From an uncultured Bacilli bacterium (GTDB lineage: Bacteria > Bacillota_I > Bacilli_A > ML615J-28 > CAG-313), in NCBI GenBank assembly GCA_934098295.1, contig CAKONV010000006.1:32613-96612 (forward strand): a stretch of DNA of 64,000 bases. Direction: 5' to 3'. Each line of letters starts with the position of its first letter. The first letter of the stretch is position 1. The translations under genes and the position numbers were made by a program. The notes beneath the pieces are model-generated. The model was not told where the DNA came from. It searched no databases and was given only the letters and a program-made list of their open reading frames with translations. Below are positions 54,128-61,000 of the stretch, piece by piece.

Positions 54128-54703
54128 ATGAAGTTAACTAAATATGAATATAAACATAATCGATTTGGAAATAGAAAAGTGTATAGATTAGGAGCTTATT
54201 TTCCTCCAGTGGCAAGAATATTTATGATTGTGATAGTAAATATAGTTACTATTTTAACTATTTTTGACATTGTCTATTCAAAAAATATTCCTTTAATTAA
54301 TAATATAATATGCTTATTATTAATAATAATTTTTAGTTTTTTGGTAATAGAATATAATCCATTATTTATTTTTTCAATAATTATACGTGGTATATGTTAT
54401 ATATTTTCAAAGAATAATCATCAAAAAAAATTAATTTATAGTTTATTAAGAGATTATAATAATATTATTAATTTTGAAAAAAAAATGGGCATTACAGATG
54501 TGAATATTTCCTTTTTTAATCCATTTAAAATTTATTTTAAAAAAAATGGTAAAAAAGGTAGTATTACTATTAAAATTATAAAGTGTGGTAAAACTACTGA
54601 AAAGAATCAAATGACTGATTACAAAAAGTATAATGACTATATATTTTATTTAAAAACTGAAATCATAAAAGTATACAAAGAAGATACAACACTTAATAAT
54701 TAA
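54128..54703 (+). CDS. Membrane protein, candidate immunity protein for the RHS tip
   Basis: 191 residues with a polar start, two or three membrane helices (about 28-48, 56-72 and 76-92) and a basic C-terminal domain. I recognise no family. It starts 13 bases after the RHS stop with AAAGGAGAAG as the site, the usual place of an immunity gene. A membrane location would suit a toxin tip that damages membranes. The assignment rests on position only. Confidence 0.5.
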   Translation: MKLTKYEYKHNRFGNRKVYRLGAYFPPVARIFMIVIVNIVTILTIFDIVYSKNIPLINNIICLLLIIIFSFLVIEYNPLFIFSIIIRGICYIFSKNNHQKKLIYSLLRDYNNIINFEKKMGITDVNISFFNPFKIYFKKNGKKGSITIKIIKCGKTTEKNQMTDYKKYNDYIFYLKTEIIKVYKEDTTLNN

Positions 54704-54817
54704 ATTAACTATAATTGTATAAAAATTGTAAAAATCATATTAGTTTTATATTCAAAAATTATTTTATTTACTATTAGTTTTATAGTTTTAGTTAATATTT
54801 ATAACATAAATATATAA

Positions 54818-55654
54818 ATGAATATTAAGAAAAAAATAAGTAAAATTATGTTTTATTTATTGTTTTTGGTAGACCGTAAAGTTCCCAAAGCAAAAATTGA
54901 TCAAATTATAAATGATGAAATTAAATGTTTAACTGATGAAGAAATATACATAAAAAGATTATATAATGCTTTAAATTATGTATTTAATAATGTTAATCAA
55001 ATATTTAATGAAGAAAACTTAAATGTAGTATATTATCTTTTAACTAATTCGTTACTTGATAAAGAAATTTCAAATAAAATAGTTATGACATATTATGAAA
55101 ATATTGATAATTCTGCGTATTATTTAACAACTCTCATTCATACGTTAATTATTGATAACACGAGTAATGTTGAATTTGCTTTTATTGTTTCTGAATTTAT
55201 AATGTTAAAGAAGAAAAAAACTTTATTGGTTCCGCGTGATTTCGTACATAATGATTATAAAAATGCTATTTTAAGTAAAGATTTCTCTTTATTTGTAAAG
55301 TTAATGCTTGAAATGGAATATATTTGTGAAAATAAAAATCCGTGTAAATATACGAAAAAAGAAATAATTGAAAAAATCAAATTGCATAAAAAATATTTAG
55401 TAGATACTTTTCATATTCGAAAATTATATTTATTTGGTTCATTTGCTAAAGGAACAAATAATGAAAATAGTGATATTGATTTTTTAGTAATATTAGATGA
55501 ATCCTTAATTAATATTGAAAGACTAAATCAAATTGAATTAATAAAAGAATATTTAAGTGAATTATTTGAATGTAGTGTTGATGTTCTAGATTTTACTTTC
55601 GCTTTGAAAGAACTTGGTGAAAATGAAATAGAACATGCTTTAACTTTAATATAG
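54818..55654 (+). CDS. Fic-like/MNT-type nucleotidyltransferase fusion
   Basis: 278 residues. The C-terminus is a minimal nucleotidyltransferase: LYLFGSFAKGTNNENSDIDF with the GS and D-x-D metal site near 206-225, then SVDVLD. The N-terminal part resembles a Fic fold in outline: LIHTLIIDNTSNVEFAF stands where HPFxDGNGR would be, then LLVPRDFVHNDYKNAILSKD. The catalytic Gly/Arg residues are missing, so any Fic activity is unlikely. No ribosome binding site is evident before ATG 54818. It could be an antitoxin-like or AMP-transferring protein; neighbours do not settle this. Confidence 0.6.
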   Translation: MNIKKKISKIMFYLLFLVDRKVPKAKIDQIINDEIKCLTDEEIYIKRLYNALNYVFNNVNQIFNEENLNVVYYLLTNSLLDKEISNKIVMTYYENIDNSAYYLTTLIHTLIIDNTSNVEFAFIVSEFIMLKKKKTLLVPRDFVHNDYKNAILSKDFSLFVKLMLEMEYICENKNPCKYTKKEIIEKIKLHKKYLVDTFHIRKLYLFGSFAKGTNNENSDIDFLVILDESLINIERLNQIELIKEYLSELFECSVDVLDFTFALKELGENEIEHALTLI

Positions 55655-55732
55655 ATTGCTAAAGAAGAACTTATCACCCAATAAATTAGTATGTAGTTCT
55701 TGTATAACATCTATTAATAATTATACGAACAG

Positions 55733-55826
55733 AAAAACCGGATATCAAATGTACTTATTTCAAAAACTTGACTAGATAAGTCTAGAGTATCTTAGGGGGG
55801 TTAAGTACACAAAATAGTCGGTTTTT
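55733..55826. repeat. Large nested inverted repeat
   Basis: Three nested stems share one axis: AAAAACCG/CGGTTTTT (55733-55740 and 55819-55826), TGTACTTA/TAAGTACA (55750-55757 and 55802-55809), CTAGA/TCTAG (55772-55776 and 55781-55785). The internal gaps are nearly symmetric (9 and 9, 14 and 16 bases). It ends in five T residues on the plus strand, so it may end transcription of the preceding gene. Confidence 0.65.
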
Positions 55827-55829
55827 AAC

Positions 55830-55858
55830 TTGCAAACTCACGCGACAAATGGTATAAT
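55830..55858 (+). promoter_or_regulatory. SigA-type promoter of the IrrE-like gene
   Basis: TTGCAA at 55830-55835, 17-base spacer, TATAAT at 55853-55858 with a TGG extension. The leader to the start codon is about 90 bases. Confidence 0.8.
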
Positions 55859-55902
55859 ATTTATGTAGTTACCATTTGGTGGAAATTTAACTTTGTAAAA
55901 CA

Positions 55903-55930
55903 GGACTCCATCAATAGTGGAGTTCTTTAT
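55903..55930 (+). terminator. Attenuator-like hairpin in the IrrE-like gene leader
   Basis: GGACTCCA (55903-55910) pairs with TGGAGTTC (55918-55925, one G-U) over a seven-base loop, followed by TTTATTA. It lies between promoter and start codon and could reduce expression. Confidence 0.55.
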
Positions 55931-55956
55931 TACATTATTATGGGGTATGAAAAGCA

Positions 55957-56412
55957 ATGAAGTTAGATGAACTAGCAAAAAGAATAGCTAATCACTTAGC
56001 AGTAGAAGAACTTGAAATTAAGTTTGACAAAATTATTGATGATAGTAGATTATACCCAAAAGAAGGACTTATTGTTATTAGTGAAAAGTACAAAGAAAAT
56101 TATATCGAGTGTGCTAAATCTTTGACACATGAATATAGACATGTATTTCAAATATATTATGCTAATTTAGTGAATGATGAATTAGTAAAAATATGGAGAG
56201 AAGAACTTGGGGCAGCAAAAAATTCAAATAACATAAATATTAATAATGCAACTGAATTTACTGAATATAGTTTACAAATGATTGAAATTGATGCTGAAGC
56301 ATTTACTGTCTATTATTTAAAAGAATATGAAAATATTTATACAGATTTTAAATCAAGCAAACACAAAAGACTTATTGATAATTATATTATTAGACATAAA
56401 CAAATAATGTAA
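55957..56412 (+). CDS. ImmA/IrrE-like zinc metallopeptidase domain protein
   Basis: 151 residues with HEYRH (HExxH zinc motif) at about 57-61 in AKSLTHEYRHVFQ and a downstream helix QMIEIDAEAFTVYYLKEY that supplies the third ligand. This is the layout of ImmA/IrrE peptidases, which cut Cro/CI-type repressors of mobile elements. No repressor partner is adjacent. The ribosome binding site is poor (TGGGGT). It may be a leftover regulator of an integrated element. Confidence 0.65.
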   Translation: MKLDELAKRIANHLAVEELEIKFDKIIDDSRLYPKEGLIVISEKYKENYIECAKSLTHEYRHVFQIYYANLVNDELVKIWREELGAAKNSNNININNATEFTEYSLQMIEIDAEAFTVYYLKEYENIYTDFKSSKHKRLIDNYIIRHKQIM

Positions 56413-56530
56413 AAAATCATGATATTTTATTATTGGGACATTTTCTAAAATTAATTATTAAAACATTATCATAAAATAAACACACAATCTAAAGAATTAA
56501 AATTATAATTCTTTAATAATTTATTTTTTG

Positions 56531-56740
56531 GTGCTATAATTAAACAAGATAAAAGTCCTAAAAACATATAAGCAGGTTAATGAAAACAAGGAAGTGGTAT
56601 GGATTATAGCGCGGGTTCACTTATTGAATGATAAGGTCCATAATAAAAGTTACATACCTACAACCGATTACAACTAGATTACGTTTATCTAGATGTAATA
56701 AAATATTAAATGAAGCTGATATAACTTCAATAAAAGTATA
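56531..56740 (+). ncRNA. Candidate structured RNA
   Basis: TGCTATAAT (extended -10, TATAAT at 56535-56540) is followed by about 200 non-coding bases that are visibly richer in G than the surroundings. Nested pairs can be seen: GGTATG with CATACC, TATGGA with TCCATA inside it, and ACTTAT with ATAAGGT as the inner hairpin. A hairpin ATTACAaCTAGAT/ATCTAGaTGTAAT comes at the end. It matches no riboswitch or RNA family I know. It may be a small RNA of the mobile region. Confidence 0.4.
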
Positions 56741-56745
56741 TCATA

Positions 56746-56869
56746 AATAAAAAAATCGTGTTTTTATCTGAACTGTTCATTTAATATTTCAGTTTAGATT
56801 ATACACGAATAAAAAAATCGTGTTTTTATCTGAACTGTTCATTTAATATTTCAGTTTAGATTATACACG
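56746..56869. repeat. Exact 62-bp tandem duplication with hairpin
   Basis: 56746-56807 and 56808-56869 are identical. Each copy can fold: TCGTGT pairs with ACACGA and ATCTGAACT with AGTTTAGAT (one G-U). The duplication must be recent. The hairpins lack a proper T tract on the plus strand and could be read as terminators on neither strand with confidence. Confidence 0.85.
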
Positions 56870-56881
56870 AATAAATATTGC

Positions 56882-56936
56882 CTCCTTGTGTTAATTAGTA
56901 ATAGTCGACATATTATTATAGCACGAGGAGTTTTTA
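56882..56936 (+). terminator. Terminator downstream of the tandem duplication
   Basis: CTCCTTGTG (56882-56890) pairs with CACGAGGAG (56922-56930, one G-U) and is followed by five T residues. It may end the transcript started at about 56547. Confidence 0.7.
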
Positions 56937-56948
56937 TTATCTTGTATC

Positions 56949-57053
56949 ATCACCCAATTTTTTAAATACATAATTATAAAAAAAACGGGTGATGAAAATG
57001 ACATCACCTTGATTTTTTAAAGGTATGTTAAATCACCCCAATTTTTTAAATAA
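56949..57053. repeat. Three copies of an ATCACC-type motif
   Basis: ATCACCCAATTTTTTAAATA at 56949, ATCACCTTGATTTTTTAAA at 57003 and ATCACCCCAATTTTTTAAAT at 57032. A further TCATCACCC/GGGTGATGA pair (56947-56955 and 56987-56995) forms a hairpin. No gene is present. Its meaning is unknown; a decayed insertion-element end is one idea. Confidence 0.5.
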
Positions 57054-57056
57054 CTA

Positions 57057-57087
57057 AATAAACTCAAGATTTATTCTTGAGTTTATT
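57057..57087. terminator. Bidirectional terminator at the merR end
   Basis: AACTCAAG (57061-57068) pairs with CTTGAGTT (57076-57083), extended by A/T runs on both sides. It ends the minus-strand regulator gene. Confidence 0.8.
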
Positions 57088-57894
57088 TTAATTATTACTT
57101 TCAACAGGTATTACAAAACGTGAACAATATCTATTTTCAGCAATTTCTCGACCTGAGTATGCTGCGATAATACCTATAGCACGAGGAAGACCACCTGGCT
57201 TTAATTTTCTTTTCTTTAACTCTTCATTGATAATTAACCAACAATCATCGGATTTTTCATAATCACCATAATAAAGAACAGATAAGGCTTTACAAGCAGG
57301 TAGTATAACTGAACCTTCAAATTTTTCTCTTAATGGAACGCAAACATAAAATGAATATGGTTCATTAGTTAAGTGACCATTTAAAAAGTCATTTCGTTCG
57401 TGGATATCAAAAAGAGGTTCATCGGATAAAACACATCCTTTTTTGACACATTCAGTATAGAATGCATACATTGCATCATATTTATTTTTAGGTGTTGAAC
57501 CAATTGCTTTTTTCATCATACAAATAGTTTGTGGAAGATTAATCATTTCAATTAAGATGTCCCCTTCTTTGTGTGATTTAATTTTTAGTTCTTCAACACT
57601 TCGTTGTAAGTTTGAAAGCATTTCTTCGAGAGGTGAAAGAATTTTTGAAATTTGACCGCCAGATTTATAAAAATCTATAATGTCTTCATTAGATAATCCC
57701 ATATTTTTAAATTTTTCTATTTCCAAAATACGAGCAATGTTATAATTGTCATAATATCTTCGGCCGCTTTCTTTAGATATATAAGCAGGTTTAATAAGTC
57801 CTTTTTCTTCTAATCGTATTAGGGTGCTTCTTGATATACCACAAGCCTTAGCCGCTTCGGTTATCTTAAATAAATTTTTTGATTTTTCATTCAT
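57088..57894 (-). CDS. MerR-family regulator with effector-binding domain
   Basis: 268 residues. The N-terminal winged helix is FKITEAAKACGISRSTLIRL ... ESGRRYYDNYNIARILEIEKFKNMGLS (about 8-70, in part). A coiled-coil dimer helix follows at about 85-115. The C-terminal 150 residues look like a GyrI/BmrR-type ligand domain (FYVCVPLREKFEG ... ALSVLYYGDYEKSDDCW). Start 57894 is preceded by AAGGAGC; an upstream in-frame ATG at 57924 lies in the promoter. It diverges from the giant surface-protein gene and probably controls it through the 19-bp-spacer promoter between them. Confidence 0.85.
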   Translation of the reverse strand: MNEKSKNLFKITEAAKACGISRSTLIRLEEKGLIKPAYISKESGRRYYDNYNIARILEIEKFKNMGLSNEDIIDFYKSGGQISKILSPLEEMLSNLQRSVEELKIKSHKEGDILIEMINLPQTICMMKKAIGSTPKNKYDAMYAFYTECVKKGCVLSDEPLFDIHERNDFLNGHLTNEPYSFYVCVPLREKFEGSVILPACKALSVLYYGDYEKSDDCWLIINEELKKRKLKPGGLPRAIGIIAAYSGREIAENRYCSRFVIPVESNN

Positions 57895-57911
57895 AAATTG
57901 CTCCTTTTTTC

Positions 57912-57942
57912 TTGACTCGTTCATCTATGAACGTGTTATAAT
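57912..57942 (+). promoter_or_regulatory. MerR-type promoter of the surface-protein gene, with dyad operator
   Basis: TTGACT (57912-57917) and TATAAT (57937-57942) are 19 bases apart, the long spacer that MerR-family activators correct by bending DNA. The dyad CGTTCATCTATGAACG (57918-57933) lies within the spacer, where such regulators bind. The start codon follows 124 bases downstream. Confidence 0.8.
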
Positions 57943-57944
57943 AT

Positions 57945-57973
57945 ATTATAGTATGATTATATATAAATGTCAA
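57945..57973 (-). promoter_or_regulatory. Consensus promoter of the merR-type gene
   Basis: On the minus strand TTGACA (plus-strand TGTCAA at 57968-57973), 17 bases, TATAAT (ATTATA at 57945-57950). Its transcript begins at or next to the dyad at 57918-57933, so the regulator likely represses itself. Confidence 0.8.
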
Positions 57974-58065
57974 TATTTAAAACCTAGTTTACAATATTTT
58001 TTTACATTTATTTTATATGATTTACCGTTAAACATTTATGAAAAAGTATAGAAGGAGAATTTTAA

Positions 58066-61000
58066 ATGAAAAAGCTAAAAAAGATTTATATATTTTTCGG
58101 ATTATTCTTGTTGATTTTTGTTTCAATTTATTCATTCTCAATTCAAGTTTTTGCGGCAACAAATGAAAAAACTACAGATGGAAAATGGACAAATTCTCAT
58201 ACAACCGAAAATCTTGTAGCGTTAACTAGTGATACACTTACGGAACAAGGTTGGTATAGACCGATACCCGATCAAGTAAAAGATCAAGTAGGTAAAACAG
58301 CAGGTGATGACCATCTTACAAGTTTTACTGATCCCTATGGAATACAAGCTAGAGGTTCTTCAGATGATATTGGTGATAAAGATTATTCTAATGGAGTATG
58401 GGTGAGAGTAAAACTATCAGCGGCTGATATTGAAAAAGCCAACAAAGGCGATTTAACAATTGATGCATCAGCTAGATACTATGAACAACTTACGGCTACT
58501 CATTACTGTTCTGTTCAAATATTTTTTGAAAAAGGTAGTAATTATGCTGCCATTAGTAATATTGGTACTAAGAAAAAACTTAGTAAAAATGGTGAAGTAT
58601 TGACTATTAGTGGCAAAATTCCAGCAGGTACAACTTCATTTCGTTATTATGTATCAAACTGGGGAAGTCTTGCAGGAAAACCATTTATTGGTGATTTAAG
58701 ATGTAGCATAAGTGATAGAACAGCAGCCAAGATGACTTCAGTAACATTCGATAATAGTAGCATTACCGATCAAGAAAATAATGTTGCAGTTTCTGGTGAT
58801 AGCCTTATATATGATTTGAATTTTGATGAAAAAATTAAATCAATTGAAACAACAAGTTTCTATACAGGTATTGCAAGCTTAATGTTTGAGGGTGAAACCG
58901 AACCAGAACTTACAGCATCACCTACATTAGTACATGAAAACGGAAAATCCAAAGTTAGATATATTTTTAATTTACAAGATTTCTATAAAACTGGAAAATT
59001 ATACCTTTCAAGCATAAATCATTTAAAAGTATTAGATGAAGGTTCAAACACAACATTGGTAAATGGTGATGTAACTAGCCCAAAGATACAGTATTATAAA
59101 GATATGTCAGTTAAAATAGATGTTAATAATTTAACTTATCGTTATTATAATGTAGCTAAATATAATAAGGATCTAACGGCAACTTTAATCTCTAAAAAAG
59201 GTTATGAATTACCTAGTACAATTACAGTCTATGCGGGAACAACTAGACTAAAAACTACACAATATAGTTATAACAAAGTAACTGGTGATATTACAGTTTA
59301 TGGAAAAGCGATAACTGGTGATATTAAAATTAAAGCAAGTGGTGTACCTAAAAAATATAATGTAACATTTGACAAAAAAGGTGGTATTAATGGATCCGAT
59401 TCCGTTATTACAACCTACTCAGAAAGTATGCCAACTATTACTGTTCCTACCAAAAAAGGATACACGTTTTTAGGATATTACTATGGTGAAAATGGACAAG
59501 GTAGAAAATATTATAACGCTGATGGTACTAGTGCTACAACATTTTACTGTTATACAGATATAACTTTGTATGCAGCATGGGAAGCAAACACTTATACAAT
59601 TATTTATGATAAGAATACCCCTGCTAACGCAAGTAATCAAGTAATGGGAACAATGGATGATTCTATTCATACGTATGATATTTCTAAAGCCTTATCTTGC
59701 AATTTATATTCTTTGGTTGGTTACACATTCAAAGGATGGGCCACTTCAAACAATGGTTCGGTGATTTATAGTGATGAAGAAAGTGTTCTAAATCTAAGAG
59801 AAAGTGGAAGTATTACTCTTTATGCAGTATGGGAAGCCAACAAATATGAAATTAAATATAATGCTAACAAACCATTGGGTAGCTCTGGTAACATCTTTGG
59901 AAGCATGAATAATTCCAATCATACTTATGATGTAACTAAAAATCTTTTAGATAATGAATATTCTTTAGTTGGTTACACCTTCAAAGGCTGGTCAAAAAGT
60001 TTAAATGGAATAGTTGACTTTAAAGATGGTGAAGACATTAGCAACTTATCAAGTGAAAATAGCGATATTGTAAATCTATATGCAGTATGGGAAGCAAACA
60101 CCTATAAGATAAGTTATAATAGTAATCAACCATTAGGTAGTTCTGGTACAATTACCGGAACAATGGATGATTCGATTTATAAATATGATGAAGAAAATGC
60201 ATTAGACGTAAATGGTTTTTATTTAATTGGTTATACATTTAAGGGATGGGCAATAGTAAAAGATGGTGTAATAGTATATACTGACAAACAAAATGTTAAA
60301 AATCTAGCGAGTGAAAATAATGATGTGGTTAATCTATATGCAGTGTGGGAAGCAAATAAATATTCTATTGTGTTTAACACTATGGGAGGAAGTTTTGTAA
60401 ACAAAATAATAATAACGTATGATGAAGATTTTTCAGACATTGTTATACCAAGTCGTAAAGGATATAATTTTCAAGGGTATTATTCTCTTCCAGAAGGAGA
60501 AGGTACTAAGTATTACAACGCAAACGGTACGGCAATTTTCGCTAAGTATAATGATGATTGTGATATTACATTATATGCTAAATGGACACCAATTGTATAT
60601 AATATTGAGTTATATAATGAAGGTAAATGTGTAGAAATAATTAAAGATGTGGTATATGGACACATGCGTTTACCATCATGTCAAGATTTAGGCATCAAAA
60701 AGGCTAATTATGACTTTGTAGGTTGGAATATCTATGAAGATCAAAATTGGAGCATGTATAATGCTAATTTTGACTATGATAGCGGTCTTGGTGAATATGA
60801 AGGCCAAAGTGTAGTTTTATATGCAGCCTGGCTTGAAAAAAATATTTATTCAATTAATTATAATGCTAATGGTGGAATTGGTGCTCCAGGAATGATGCAA
60901 GCTCATGTGGATGAAACAATCACATTAACAACACTTATACCAACAAGAATTAATTATAAGTTTTTGGGTTGGTCAACAAATCTTAATAGTATAGTAGTAG

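Noticed and set aside
56531..56740. Known riboswitch (purine, TPP, SAM, c-di-GMP, ZTP, fluoride, T-box)
   Set aside because: The conserved cores of these families are not present, and no gene follows on the plus strand within a suitable distance.
44252..58000. Intact prophage between the tRNA and the MerR-type gene
   Set aside because: No integrase, terminase, portal, capsid or endolysin gene is present, and no copy of the tRNA 3' end was seen downstream; only lysis-type and tail-like genes occur.
57824..58051. Plus-strand open frame of 75 residues between the regulator and the surface protein
   Set aside because: It starts inside the minus-strand regulator gene, crosses both promoters and has no ribosome binding site or recognisable sequence.
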